Below are positions 1-7,607 of a DNA stretch of 17,696 nt, in pieces. Below the pieces are notes generated by a model. The model was not told where the DNA came from and searched no databases. It was given only the letters and a program-made list of their open reading frames with translations. This DNA is from JBHEPS01 sp046261635 (GTDB lineage: Bacteria > Acidobacteriota > Thermoanaerobaculia > Gp7-AA8): NCBI GenBank assembly GCA_046261635.1, contig JBHEOL010000374.1, positions 1 through 17,696 of the forward strand, in the 5' to 3' direction. The number at the start of each line of letters is the position of its first letter. Positions within the stretch are counted from its first letter, which is position 1. A program made the translations under genes and the position numbers.

Positions 1-138
1 CTTCTCGAGGATGCTCCGGTGCCGGCTCCTCTCGCCGCTCGACTCGTCTACGGCCTCCACATCCTCGGTCTGACGCGCGCACGCCGCTCGAAGACGATGA
101 AGGTGCAGTTCCGCACGCGGGGCGAAGGAAGAGCCTGA
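1..138 (+). CDS. C-terminal fragment of an unidentified protein (5' end outside window)
   Basis: Frame 1 is open from the first base to a TGA at 136-138, giving 45 residues. The third codon positions are mostly G or C, as in neighbouring genes, which supports a real coding tail. The fragment has a mildly hydrophobic stretch (ARLVYGLHILGL) followed by a basic tail ending KVQFRTRGEGRA. That would suit a membrane-associated enzyme tail, but I recognise no family and assign no function. It converges on rmlD, and a short heptamer repeat array separates the two genes. It could be a chance open frame, since only 46 codons are visible. Confidence 0.4.
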   Translation, partial: LLEDAPVPAPLAARLVYGLHILGLTRARRSKTMKVQFRTRGEGRA

Positions 139-147
139 AGAACAAGT

Positions 148-168
148 CAGAAGGCAGAAGGCAGAAGT
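148..168. repeat. Tandem heptamer array, (CAGAAGG) x3
   Basis: Three head-to-tail 7-bp units occupy 148-154, 155-161 and 162-168. The first two are CAGAAGG and the third is CAGAAGT. The array fills most of the 53-nt gap between the stop codons of two convergent genes (138 and 192). No intrinsic terminator hairpin is visible in the gap. A second heptamer array of different sequence lies at the other repeat-bearing convergent junction, at 15040-15067. Confidence 0.75.
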
Positions 169-191
169 AAGAGCAACGGCAAACCCAGCCC

Positions 192-1058
192 TCAGGACGG
201 CGGCTGTCGCGCCGCGGCTAGAAACTCCCTCAGCCCGTCGATCCACTGCGCGGGGCGGCGGCCGGTCAGAGCTTCGTACTTCTCGGTCGAGAGCACCGAG
301 TACTTCGGGCGGCGCGCGGGTCGCGGGAACTCGGCGGTCGAAACCGGTTCGACGACGACTCCTGGCTTAGCGATCCCGACGATCTCCTTCGCCAGGTCGA
401 ACCAGGTACATGCTGGCGCGTCCGCGTAATGAACGATGCCGCGGGCGCTTTCATCCTCCCGAGCGAGCCGGGCGAGGGCGACGAGCGCTTCCGCGAGATG
501 AGGCGTCCATGTAGGGCGGCCGCTCTGGTCGTCCACGACGCGAAGCGCGCTTTTCCCCGCATCGATCTGGCGGAGGATGGCGGCGGGAAAGCTCGGACCG
601 CGGTGGCCGAAAAGCCAGGAGGTCCTCACGATGAGATGCTGTTTGGCCATCGCGGCATTTTTCTCGCCGAGAAGTTTCGATCGTCCATAGGCGGAGACCG
701 GCGCGACCGGAGCGTCGACGGGGTACGGAATCCGTGCCGTTCCGTCGAAGACGAAATCGGTCGAGATCTGGACGAGCAGCGCCCCTTCGCGGTTCGCAGC
801 ATCAGCCAGAATGCGGACCGCCTCGCCGTTGACCCGATCCGCGAGACCCGGATTCGCCTCGCAGTCATCGACCTTCGTGTAGGCCGCGCAGTTGAGGATC
901 ACATCGGGCCGCGCCTGGCGCACGAACTCATGCACGTCCGCCGAGGTGATGTCGAGCTCCTCCTTCGAGGCTGCCACCACCGGCTCCCCCGAAGCTTCAA
1001 GCAGCTCCACGACATCCGAGCCCGTCATGCCTCCCGCCCCCGTCACCATCCAGCGCAT
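192..1058 (-). CDS. rfbD: dTDP-4-dehydrorhamnose reductase (RmlD/RfbD)
   Basis: This is an extended short-chain dehydrogenase expected to reduce dTDP-4-dehydro-L-rhamnose to dTDP-L-rhamnose with NAD(P)H, the last step of dTDP-rhamnose supply for surface polysaccharides. From the ATG at 1058 it has 288 residues, normal for the family. Visible motifs are the nucleotide-binding GAGGMTG (about 7-13), NCAAYTKVDDCE (56-67), ISTDFVFDG (98-106) and catalytic YGRSK (124-128). A GTG at 1064 overlaps the tlyA stop as GTGA, but GAGGAG at 1069-1064 lies 5 nt before the ATG at 1058, so I prefer that start. It is the last gene of the xseA-to-rmlD run. No other rml genes are in view, so a related NDP-sugar reductase activity cannot be excluded. 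Confidence 0.9.
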   Translation of the reverse strand: MRWMVTGAGGMTGSDVVELLEASGEPVVAASKEELDITSADVHEFVRQARPDVILNCAAYTKVDDCEANPGLADRVNGEAVRILADAANREGALLVQISTDFVFDGTARIPYPVDAPVAPVSAYGRSKLLGEKNAAMAKQHLIVRTSWLFGHRGPSFPAAILRQIDAGKSALRVVDDQSGRPTWTPHLAEALVALARLAREDESARGIVHYADAPACTWFDLAKEIVGIAKPGVVVEPVSTAEFPRPARRPKYSVLSTEKYEALTGRRPAQWIDGLREFLAAARQPPS

Positions 1059-1060
1059 CG

Positions 1061-1861
1061 TCACTCCTCTTCCGCCGACGCATCGTCGGACCGCTCCATC
1101 GTTTCATGCGGAGCGTCCTCTCGGATCGCGTGGAGCAAAGCCTCGAGATTTCCTTCGGCTCCCTTGATCGGGCTGTCGATCACGCCGACCACGCGAAAAC
1201 CTTCGTGCGCGGCGGCGCTCTCGACCTCCGCGATGACTCTCGCGCGGACGGCCGGGTCGCGCACGATGCCACCCTTGCCGATCTCGCCCTTCCCCGCCTC
1301 GAACTGAGGCTTGATCAGGGCGACGAGCGCTCCGCCGGCTTTCAGTATGCGAGCCGCCGCCGGGAGGATCAGCCGGAGCGAGATGAACGACACGTCGATC
1401 GAGACGAGGTCGAGGGGAGATTCGAAGTCCTCCGCCTGCAGGTAACGTGCGTTCGTCTTCTCGCGGTTGACGACCCGGGGATCCTCGCGGAGTTTCTGGT
1501 CGATCTGCCCGTAGCCGACATCGACCGCCCAGACGCGCCGCGCCCCGCGCTGGAGCAGAACGTCGGTGAATCCACCGGTCGAAGCGCCGAGATCGGCGCA
1601 GTCGAGGCCGGAGGGGTCGATCTCGAAATGATCGAGAGCTCCGGCGAGCTTCATCCCTCCGCGCCCGACCCAGGGATGCTCGAGCTCCTGGATCTCGAGC
1701 CGGTCGGTCGCGGTGACGGCCGAACCCGGCTTTTCGGCGAATTCACCGTTGAGGAGAACGCGCCGCGCCATGATCAGGGCCTGGGCCCGAGCCCGGGTCG
1801 GAACCAGGCCGCGCTCGACGAGCGCCACGTCGAGCCGTGTCCGTGAAGCCCGCGCGGCCAC
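1061..1861 (-). CDS. tlyA: TlyA family rRNA 2'-O-methyltransferase (S4 domain + FtsJ-like)
   Basis: The 266-residue product has an N-terminal S4 RNA-binding domain (about 8-67) and a Rossmann-fold methyltransferase. TlyA enzymes methylate ribose 2'-OH groups of 16S and/or 23S rRNA using SAM; some members are labelled hemolysins. Visible motifs are GRGGMKL with K71, the SAM-binding DLGASTGGFTD (90-100), SIDVSFIS with D156, LIKPQFE (K184) and the C-terminal SPIKGAEGNLEALL block. These fit the K-D-K-E catalytic arrangement of the FtsJ/TlyA group. The start is GTG at 1861, only 9 nt beyond the dxs stop, and length matches known TlyA proteins. Which rRNA position is modified cannot be read from sequence. 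Confidence 0.93.
   Translation of the reverse strand: MAARASRTRLDVALVERGLVPTRARAQALIMARRVLLNGEFAEKPGSAVTATDRLEIQELEHPWVGRGGMKLAGALDHFEIDPSGLDCADLGASTGGFTDVLLQRGARRVWAVDVGYGQIDQKLREDPRVVNREKTNARYLQAEDFESPLDLVSIDVSFISLRLILPAAARILKAGGALVALIKPQFEAGKGEIGKGGIVRDPAVRARVIAEVESAAAHEGFRVVGVIDSPIKGAEGNLEALLHAIREDAPHETMERSDDASAEEE
1064..1069 (-). promoter_or_regulatory. Shine-Dalgarno of rfbD, deciding its start
   Basis: On the minus strand GAGGAG is followed by 5 nt and then ATG at 1058. The upstream GTG at 1064 would overlap the SD itself, so the ATG is the better start. The SD lies within the last codons of tlyA, which implies translational coupling. Confidence 0.6.
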
Positions 1862-1870
1862 GCCGTCCCG

Positions 1871-3778
1871 TCAGGCCGTCGAGGCCCGCTGGCCCGAGGC
1901 CGTTCCGAGAAAGGCCCGGAGCCGGGTCGCGATCCCGTCGGCGTGAAGATCGTACTGAGCCCGCAGGGTCTCCTGTCCCCCGTGCGAGACGTACTCGTCG
2001 GGGATGCCGATTCTCTGCACCTCGAATCCCGTGAGGCCGAGCTCTTCGCAGCGCTCGAGGACCGCGGAGCCGAACCCGCCGGCGAGCGAGCCCTCCTCCA
2101 CCGTGAGGATCTTCGCTCCCGGTTTGCAGAATCTGCGGATCAGGTCGTCGTCCATCGGCTTGATGAAGCGGGCGTTGATCACGGCGACGCGGATGCCTTC
2201 CTTCTCGAGGGCCTCCGCGGCATGGACGGCGGGCCAGACTTCGTTGCCGATCGCGAAGATCGCGGCGTCCTTCCCGTCGCGCATGATCTCGCCCTTGCCG
2301 ATTGGCAGGCTCTTCATCTCCGCATCGATAGCGACGCCCTCTCCCGCTCCACGCGGGTAGCGAAGCGAAGTCGGATGCCCGCTCTCGAAGGCAGTCTTGA
2401 GCATGTGCCGCAGCTCGTTCTCGTCCTTCGGGGCCATGCAGATCATGTTCGGGAAGACCCGCAGATAGGCCATGTCGTAGATGCCGTGATGGGTCGGCCC
2501 GTCGGCCCCGGCAATGCCCGCCCGATCGAGAGCGAAGACCACCGGGAGATCCATGATCGTCACGTCGTGGAACACCTGGTCGAACGCACGCTGGAGGAAG
2601 GTCGAGTAGATTGCGGCGACCGGCTTCATCCCCTGGGTTGCCAGGCCTCCGCTGAATGTCACGGCGTGCTCCTCGGCGATCCCGACGTCGAACATCCGGT
2701 CCGGAAAGACTTTCGCGAACTTGTCGAGACCCGTTCCCTCGGGCATGGCGCCCGTGATCGCCACGATTCGCTCGTCCTTCTGGCCAAGCTCGATCAGTGC
2801 CTGGGCGAACACCGCGGTGTAGTTCGGCGGGGAGACCTTGTCGCTCTTCTTCACCTCGCCCGAGAGGATGTCGAACGGCGTGACCCCATGCGACCAGATC
2901 GGCTTCGCCTCGGCCGGCGTGTAGCCCTTCCCCTTCTTCGTGATGACGTGAAGGAGGATCGGCCCCTCGTGGTCGCGGTATTTCTCGAAGAGATCGAGCA
3001 GCAGGTTCATGTCGTGACCGTCGTAGGGCCCGACGTACTTGATCCCGAGCTCCTCGAACAGCAGCCCGGGAACCACCATGTGCTTGAGCACTTCCTCGAC
3101 GTCCGAGGCCATGTCGTGGATCTTCGTTCCCACGACCGGGATCCGCTCCATCACGCGCTTGGCTACGTCCTTGAGGGCGTGGTACTTCTGCCCTTTGATG
3201 ATCTGGTTCAGGTATCCCGAGATCGCCCCGACGTTCGTCGAGATCGACATGTCGTTGTCGTTGAGGATGATCATCAGATCGCGCTTGAGATGACCGACCT
3301 GGTTCAGCCCTTCGAATGCGAGCCCACCCGAGAGCGCCCCGTCACCGATGACGGCCACGACTCGGTAGTCCTTGTCGGAGAAATCGCGCGCTACGGCGAT
3401 GCCGAGAGCCGCCGAGATCGAGGTTGAGGCGTGGCCCGCGTTGAAGACGTCGTAGATCGATTCCTCGCGCTTACAGAACCCGGAGATCCCGTTGTGCTGG
3501 CGGATCGTGTGGAACCGGTCGCGCCGGCCGGTGATCAGTTTGTGGGGGTACGACTGGTGCCCGGTGTCGAACACGATCTGGTCGAGCGGCGTGTTGAACG
3601 CGTAGTGGAGCGCCAGGGTCAGCTCGACCACCCCGAGGTTGCCGCCGAAGTGTCCTCCCAGCTGGGAAACGACGTCGATCACCTGGTCGCGGATTTCCTT
3701 GGCGACCTGGGGCAATTGTGCGCGGTCGAGCTTGCGCAGGTCATGGGGCGTGTCGATTGAGTCGAGCAGTCTTACCAT
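1871..3778 (-). CDS. dxs: 1-deoxy-D-xylulose-5-phosphate synthase
   Basis: Dxs condenses pyruvate and glyceraldehyde 3-phosphate to 1-deoxy-D-xylulose 5-phosphate using thiamine diphosphate. It is the entry step of the non-mevalonate isoprenoid pathway and also feeds thiamine and pyridoxal synthesis. The 635-residue length fits the family (E. coli about 620). Motifs in order are GGHFGGNLGVVEL (H43), GHASTS (115-120), the ThDP motif GDGALSGG (145-152) with N173, YDGHD, DRAGIAGADGPTHHG, and AEEHAVTFSGGLA in the pyrimidine-binding domain. The C-terminal transketolase domain is complete. The ATG at 3778 has GAGG at 3787-3784 with 5-nt spacing. The gene follows ispA by 29 nt, linking the first pathway step with prenyl chain elongation. 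Confidence 0.97.
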   Translation of the reverse strand: MVRLLDSIDTPHDLRKLDRAQLPQVAKEIRDQVIDVVSQLGGHFGGNLGVVELTLALHYAFNTPLDQIVFDTGHQSYPHKLITGRRDRFHTIRQHNGISGFCKREESIYDVFNAGHASTSISAALGIAVARDFSDKDYRVVAVIGDGALSGGLAFEGLNQVGHLKRDLMIILNDNDMSISTNVGAISGYLNQIIKGQKYHALKDVAKRVMERIPVVGTKIHDMASDVEEVLKHMVVPGLLFEELGIKYVGPYDGHDMNLLLDLFEKYRDHEGPILLHVITKKGKGYTPAEAKPIWSHGVTPFDILSGEVKKSDKVSPPNYTAVFAQALIELGQKDERIVAITGAMPEGTGLDKFAKVFPDRMFDVGIAEEHAVTFSGGLATQGMKPVAAIYSTFLQRAFDQVFHDVTIMDLPVVFALDRAGIAGADGPTHHGIYDMAYLRVFPNMICMAPKDENELRHMLKTAFESGHPTSLRYPRGAGEGVAIDAEMKSLPIGKGEIMRDGKDAAIFAIGNEVWPAVHAAEALEKEGIRVAVINARFIKPMDDDLIRRFCKPGAKILTVEEGSLAGGFGSAVLERCEELGLTGFEVQRIGIPDEYVSHGGQETLRAQYDLHADGIATRLRAFLGTASGQRASTA

Positions 3779-3803
3779 CAGATCCTCGCCCGGAGCGGGC
3801 TCT

Positions 3804-3818
3804 GCCGCTAGGAGCGGC
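3804..3818. other. Small inverted repeat at the ispA stop codon
   Basis: GCCGCT and AGCGGC flank a 3-nt loop and span the TAG stop of ispA. There is no U-tract on either side, so this is not an intrinsic terminator. It could be a modest mRNA hairpin in the ispA-dxs spacer, or chance. Confidence 0.3.
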
Positions 3819-4716
3819 GTGCGCCAATGTAACGCGCCAACGGCACCAGATACTCCGGGCGGCCGATCATAGCAGCACTCGCTTCGGCCGTTTTCACCAG
3901 CTCATCCACTCTGGTTCGTGCGGCCTCCGCCCCGAGCAGCGCCGGCCAGGTGAGCTTTCCCTGCGCCACATCCTTGCCGGCCGTCTTTCCGAGCGTCTCG
4001 GCAGACCCTTCGAGGTCGAGAAGATCGTCGACGATCTGGAAGGCGAGCCCGATCGCTTCGCCATAGGCCCGGAGGTGGGCCAGCCTCGCCTCGTCCGCAC
4101 CGGCCAGGATCCCACCGAGCTCGAGGGAGGCGGTCAGAAGGCGCCCCGTCTTGTTGCGGTGGATGAATGCGAGCTCGTCCACGAGGACGGCTCGATCTTG
4201 CGTGCGCGTCTCGAGTGATTCGGCCTCGAGGTCGGCCACCTGCCCCCCGATCATGCCAGCCGAGTCGACGGCGCGGGCCACGATGCGGGCCGCCTGCAGT
4301 TGTCGCCCGGGGTCGACCCCCGCCACCGGTTCGGACAGCCAGCAGAACGCTTCGGTCAGCAGAGCGTCGCCCGCGAGGATCGCCAGTGCTTCTCCGAATA
4401 CGACATGGGTGGTCTTGCGGCCGCGGCGGAGATCGTCGTCGTCGAGCGCGGGAAGGTCGTCGTGAACCAGGGAGTAGGTGTGGATGAGCTCGAGCGCGCA
4501 GATCGGGCGGAGCAACGGAACCGGGTCGACCCCGCACGCGTCGGCGGCGGCGATGGCGAGAATCGGCCGCAGCCGCTTTCCTCCGCCGAGGACGGCGTAG
4601 CGCATCGCTTCGTGAATCGAGGCGGGACGGCGGTCGGGAGGCGGCATCTCCCGGTCGATGGTCTGTTCGACCAGGGCGCGCCAACGCTCGAGCTGGGGTT
4701 TCAGATCTTCGGACAT
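3808..4716 (-). CDS. ispA: Polyprenyl (farnesyl/geranylgeranyl) diphosphate synthase, IspA type
   Basis: This is a trans-prenyltransferase that extends DMAPP/GPP with IPP to FPP, and possibly GGPP, supplying precursors for undecaprenyl phosphate and quinones. From the ATG at 4716 it has 302 residues, typical of IspA. Motifs are GGGKRLRP (44-51), the first Asp-rich motif inside DDLPALDDDDLRRGRKTTH (86-104), HRNKTG (187-191), GGQ near 158 and the second Asp-rich motif DDLLD (230-234). The residues just before the first motif (YSLVHDD) resemble bacterial FPP synthases. A further upstream in-frame start would read through xseB and give an unlike N-terminus, so I reject it. It follows xseB by 13 nt in the conserved xseB-ispA-dxs order. 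Confidence 0.93.
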   Translation of the reverse strand: MSEDLKPQLERWRALVEQTIDREMPPPDRRPASIHEAMRYAVLGGGKRLRPILAIAAADACGVDPVPLLRPICALELIHTYSLVHDDLPALDDDDLRRGRKTTHVVFGEALAILAGDALLTEAFCWLSEPVAGVDPGRQLQAARIVARAVDSAGMIGGQVADLEAESLETRTQDRAVLVDELAFIHRNKTGRLLTASLELGGILAGADEARLAHLRAYGEAIGLAFQIVDDLLDLEGSAETLGKTAGKDVAQGKLTWPALLGAEAARTRVDELVKTAEASAAMIGRPEYLVPLARYIGARRS

Positions 4717-4729
4717 CGTTCGCGAGAGC

Positions 4730-5017
4730 TCAGAACTCGGGAGTGGGAGGCCCGTCGTCCTCGTCGTCTTCCAGCGGCTCGGACGGCTCGCCCGCGAAGG
4801 GCTCGGTGACGGGCTCTCCACGGGCATCGGAGAGGATCAGCTCGATCTTCTTCTCGACCTCTTCCAGTTTCTCGTGGCAGAAGCGGGAGAGGCCGATCCC
4901 TTCTTCGAAAAGCTTCAGAGAATCATCGAGAGAGAGCTCTTCCGTCTCGAGTCGCTGAACGATCTTTTCGAGCTGCTGAAAGGCTTTCTCGAAGTCGTTG
5001 GAACGGGGTTTTGCCAT
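4730..5017 (-). CDS. xseB: Exodeoxyribonuclease VII small subunit
   Basis: XseB is the small helical subunit that assembles on XseA to form exonuclease VII, a metal-independent single-strand DNA exonuclease. The 95-residue product shows the family core FEKAFQQLEKIVQRLE, then ELSLDDSLKLFEEGI, then a charged coiled-coil segment (about 9-65). It ends in an acidic, proline-rich tail that is longer than in many homologues. The ATG at 5017 is preceded by GAGGG about 3 nt upstream. It lies 43 nt after xseA and 13 nt before ispA, consistent with one transcript. Confidence 0.93.
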   Translation of the reverse strand: MAKPRSNDFEKAFQQLEKIVQRLETEELSLDDSLKLFEEGIGLSRFCHEKLEEVEKKIELILSDARGEPVTEPFAGEPSEPLEDDEDDGPPTPEF

Positions 5018-5060
5018 CGGCCCTCGATGATCTCACAACCTGCCGGAGAGTGGCGAAGCG

Positions 5061-6470
5061 TCAGGACTCCTCTTCGTGTCCGGGAACGGGCCAGAGGGAC
5101 TCGACCCCGAGGGTGCGTCCATCGACGGTGCACTGAAGGCGCCCTTTGCGGACCTGCACCTCGATCGGCTCTCCGATCGCCACCGTGGTGGCATCCTGGA
5201 TCGGACGGCGTCCGCGCCGCAGCGAGAAAGCGATGGCATAGCCGCGGGCGAGGACCGAGAGAGGGGAGACGGCCTGGAGCGTATTGACCGCCGACTCGAG
5301 CCTGCGGCGGGAGCCTGCGACGTTGGCGCGGGCCGCGACGGCGAGCCGCTCACCCACGAGGGCGAGATAGCGCTTCCGATCGGCGAGGGCCAGCCGTCCG
5401 GGAAAGCGGGCGAGCGGTTCGCGGACGGCGTCGAGCCTTCGCCGCAGGACGCGGGCGTGCCCGCCTAGAAGGCGGTACAGCGACACGCGCCTCTGCTGCA
5501 GTTCCTGTCGCTGGCGCCGGATGCGGCCGGGAACGCGGCCGATACCGTCCGTAGAGGAGAGGTGCCTCAGCTCGGAGCGGTAGTGGCGGACGCGCCGGTC
5601 GATCACGTTCCGGACTCTCCGAACCGCCCCGTCGATCTGGTCGCAGATCTCGGCCTTTGCGCGCACGACGATTTCGGCCGCGGCAGACGGGGTCGGTGCC
5701 CGCAGGTCGGCGACGAAGTCGCAGATCGTGAAATCGACCTCGTGGCCCACCCCGGAGATCGTCGGGATCGCGCAATCGGCGATCGCGCGCGCGACGACCT
5801 CCTCGTTGAACGGCCAGAGGTCCTCGATCGACCCTCCGCCGCGGGTAATGATGATCGCGTCGTGGCGATCCCAGCGCGAGAGATTCCGGATCGCGGAGGC
5901 GATCTCGTCGGCGGCCGCCGTTCCCTGCACTCGGACGGGATAGATCTGGATTTCCAGACCGGAGAAGCGCCGGCCAATCACATTGAGGATGTCGCGGATC
6001 GCGGCGCCCGTCGGCGAGGTGACGATTGCGATCCGCTGCGGCAGCATCGGAATCGGCTTCTTGCGCGCCGCATCGAAGAGTCCCTCGGCGGCGAGCTTCG
6101 CCTTGAGCTGCTCGAACGCGAGCTGCAGGGCGCCGATCCCCGCCGGCTCGGCCGTGTCGGCCATCAGTTGAAACGAGCCGCGCGCCTCGTAGATGTTCAG
6201 CCGCCCCCGGAGGAGAAGCTTCTGGCCGTTCTCGATCCGGAAACGGATCTGGCGGACCCACATCCCGAACATCACGATCGAGAGCTGCGCCTTCGCGTCC
6301 TTGATCGAAAAATAGAGGTGCCCGGCCGAGGAGCGCGTGAGGTTCGAGACCTCCCCCTCGACCCAGACTTCACGGAAGCGCGAAGAGAGCTCGCTGTTCA
6401 CCGAGGCGATCAACTCGGCGACGCTCCAGACGCGGCGTTCGCGATCCGGGCGGGAAGGGGAGGAACTCAT
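5061..6470 (-). CDS. xseA: Exodeoxyribonuclease VII large subunit
   Basis: XseA is the catalytic subunit of exonuclease VII, which trims single-stranded DNA in repair. From the ATG at 6470 it has 469 residues. It has an N-terminal OB-fold (about 13-108; VWVEGEVSNL), then the nuclease domain with TSPTGAAIRD (151-160), RGGGSIEDLW (210-219) and GVGHEVDFTI (240-249). An Arg-rich coiled-coil region and the C-terminal LARGYAI block follow. The frame stays open to a GTG at 6560, adding 30 residues without family resemblance, so I chose 6470, where the OB-fold begins after a normal short leader. No Shine-Dalgarno precedes this ATG; a promoter-like pair lies immediately upstream. It is probably the first gene of the xseA-xseB-ispA-dxs-tlyA-rmlD cluster. 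Confidence 0.94.
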   Translation of the reverse strand: MSSSPSRPDRERRVWSVAELIASVNSELSSRFREVWVEGEVSNLTRSSAGHLYFSIKDAKAQLSIVMFGMWVRQIRFRIENGQKLLLRGRLNIYEARGSFQLMADTAEPAGIGALQLAFEQLKAKLAAEGLFDAARKKPIPMLPQRIAIVTSPTGAAIRDILNVIGRRFSGLEIQIYPVRVQGTAAADEIASAIRNLSRWDRHDAIIITRGGGSIEDLWPFNEEVVARAIADCAIPTISGVGHEVDFTICDFVADLRAPTPSAAAEIVVRAKAEICDQIDGAVRRVRNVIDRRVRHYRSELRHLSSTDGIGRVPGRIRRQRQELQQRRVSLYRLLGGHARVLRRRLDAVREPLARFPGRLALADRKRYLALVGERLAVAARANVAGSRRRLESAVNTLQAVSPLSVLARGYAIAFSLRRGRRPIQDATTVAIGEPIEVQVRKGRLQCTVDGRTLGVESLWPVPGHEEES

Positions 6471-6478
6471 CGGGAGAG

Positions 6479-6505
6479 TCTGTAACGCGAAGAAGGGGGA
6501 GTCAA
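6479..6505 (-). promoter_or_regulatory. Possible promoter of the xseA cluster
   Basis: On the minus strand TTGACT (6505-6500) is followed after 15 nt by TACAGA (6484-6479), which lies 8 nt before the xseA ATG. The spacer is shorter than ideal and the -10 is weak. If used, the transcript would begin almost at the start codon, which fits the absence of a Shine-Dalgarno. Confidence 0.35.
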
Positions 6506-6593
6506 TGCAGGTGCTCACGAAGCGGATCAGCAAGGCAGGCGAGCCCGCGGTGACTGCCACGTTTCGCGCGCGCCTGGTCGGCCAGCAAGGGCC

Positions 6594-7454
6594 CTATTCG
6601 CCCCATTTCGCCAGCAGCGCCTGCGCCTGCTCCTGGGCTTCCGCGTCTTCGACTGCGAAGGCAGGATCGACCGGATCCTGCACGACGCTACGCAGAAGGG
6701 CGACCGCCTCGGGCCGATCCGCCTTGCGGTGCGAGGCCAGCGCCTCGGCGAGGAAGATCCTCGTCAACTTGTTCTCCGGCCCGAGCTCGAGCGACGCGCG
6801 AAGATGCTGGACCGCTTTCGCGTCGGAAGCCCAGCCCGTGATGAAGGGAATGCGCGGAGTCTGGTGGTGAAGCCTCCCGAGCACGCGAGCCCCTCCCCCG
6901 TCCTCGATTGCCGGATCGATCATCATCGCGAGAGTCGTCTCGCGAAGGATCCGATCGGCGGCGCCCTGGCGCACCGCCGGGATCTTGCCGAAGGCCTGGG
7001 CCCATTCGCCCCAGGCGACCGCGTCCCAGTAGAGGAACTCACCCGCATGCGGGATCGTGCGCAGTGTCGTGGCCACGATGGCCTCTTTTCCCTTCATGAC
7101 CGAGCCGGCCTCCTTCGCGGCAAGGGCTCTGTCGAGCTGCGCGAGGCCTGCCTCACCGACCTGGCGCGCCCGATCGAAGATCACTCTTTTCTGCTCCACG
7201 TCCTGAGCCACGTACGCTCCCTTGAATCGGAGAGCGCGCATCAGCTTCCAGCGCGTTTCGAGGCTCTCGGGATGATCGTGCAGCGCGGTGCCGTAGGCAT
7301 TGATCACGGCATCGGCCGGTTCCTCTGCCGCGCGGGACTCCAGCGCCCCCTCGGCGCGGAGAAGCCAGAGCCGATCGCCCTCGTCGGTCTGCCCCCTCAG
7401 AGGAGCGACGAATGAAAGTAGAAGTACGAGAGCAGCGCTGAGACGTAACGTCAT
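6594..7454 (-). CDS. Secreted helical-repeat protein, TatT/TPR-like
   Basis: The 286-residue product starts with a clear signal peptide (MTLRLSAALVLLLSFVAPLRG) with no lipobox cysteine, so it is probably periplasmic and soluble. The rest is alpha-helical. Recognisable segments are FLYWDAVAWGEWAQ, AMMIDPAIEDGGGARVLGRLH and ASLELGPENKLTRIFLAEAL. They resemble the TatT (TRAP-transporter T-component) / TPR-like family, in which helical pairs surround a channel, but no DctP/Q/M partners are in the window, so a transporter role is not shown. The ATG at 7454 has GGGGA (7465-7461) at 6-nt spacing. It precedes xseA by 123 nt on the same strand and is divergent from fmt. It is best described as a conserved hypothetical. 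Confidence 0.8.
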   Translation of the reverse strand: MTLRLSAALVLLLSFVAPLRGQTDEGDRLWLLRAEGALESRAAEEPADAVINAYGTALHDHPESLETRWKLMRALRFKGAYVAQDVEQKRVIFDRARQVGEAGLAQLDRALAAKEAGSVMKGKEAIVATTLRTIPHAGEFLYWDAVAWGEWAQAFGKIPAVRQGAADRILRETTLAMMIDPAIEDGGGARVLGRLHHQTPRIPFITGWASDAKAVQHLRASLELGPENKLTRIFLAEALASHRKADRPEAVALLRSVVQDPVDPAFAVEDAEAQEQAQALLAKWGE

Positions 7455-7594
7455 TATGGATCCCCGTTCGGATTGGTCGCGCCGATCATGTCACGAGGCG
7501 CAGTGAAGCGTTGAACGGGAGCCAAGGGGCGGGGATTCCGTCGCAACCCGCCGTGTCGCACCCCGCTCGCGAGCCGGAAGGATGCGACCACGGA

Positions 7595-7600
7595 TAGAAT
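7595..7600 (+). promoter_or_regulatory. -10-like TAGAAT directly before fmt
   Basis: TAGAAT ends 7 nt before the GTG start of fmt, and no Shine-Dalgarno intervenes. With usual -10 geometry, transcription would start at or next to the start codon, giving a leaderless mRNA. No convincing -35 is seen. It lies in the 153-nt divergent gap 7455-7607, which otherwise holds only the SD of the opposite gene. Confidence 0.5.
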
Positions 7601-7607
7601 CCATCCC

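Noticed and set aside
148..168. CRISPR-like repeats
   Set aside because: The units are 7 bp and contiguous with no spacers, and no cas genes are present.
429..1307. A 292-codon open frame on the plus strand across rmlD and tlyA
   Set aside because: It crosses the junction of two well-supported minus-strand genes and has no motif content.
1943..3427. A 494-codon open frame on the plus strand, antisense to dxs
   Set aside because: The product has no recognisable domains and is rich in D, R, E and H, as expected from the reverse strand of a high-GC gene. The dxs frame is unambiguous.
4717..4827. A longer IspA from a start at 4827
   Set aside because: The added residues are an out-of-frame read of the xseB 3' end (Ser/Pro/Arg-rich). 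The ATG at 4716 gives the standard length.
6471..6560. A 30-residue N-terminal extension of XseA from a GTG at 6560
   Set aside because: The extension does not resemble XseA proteins, and promoter-like hexamers lie within it. The ATG at 6470 gives the normal N-terminus.
7455..7607. A small gene in the divergent gap between the secreted-protein gene and fmt
   Set aside because: The only minus-strand frame across the gap extends into fmt, and its sequence has no recognisable features. The gap is better read as a divergent regulatory region.
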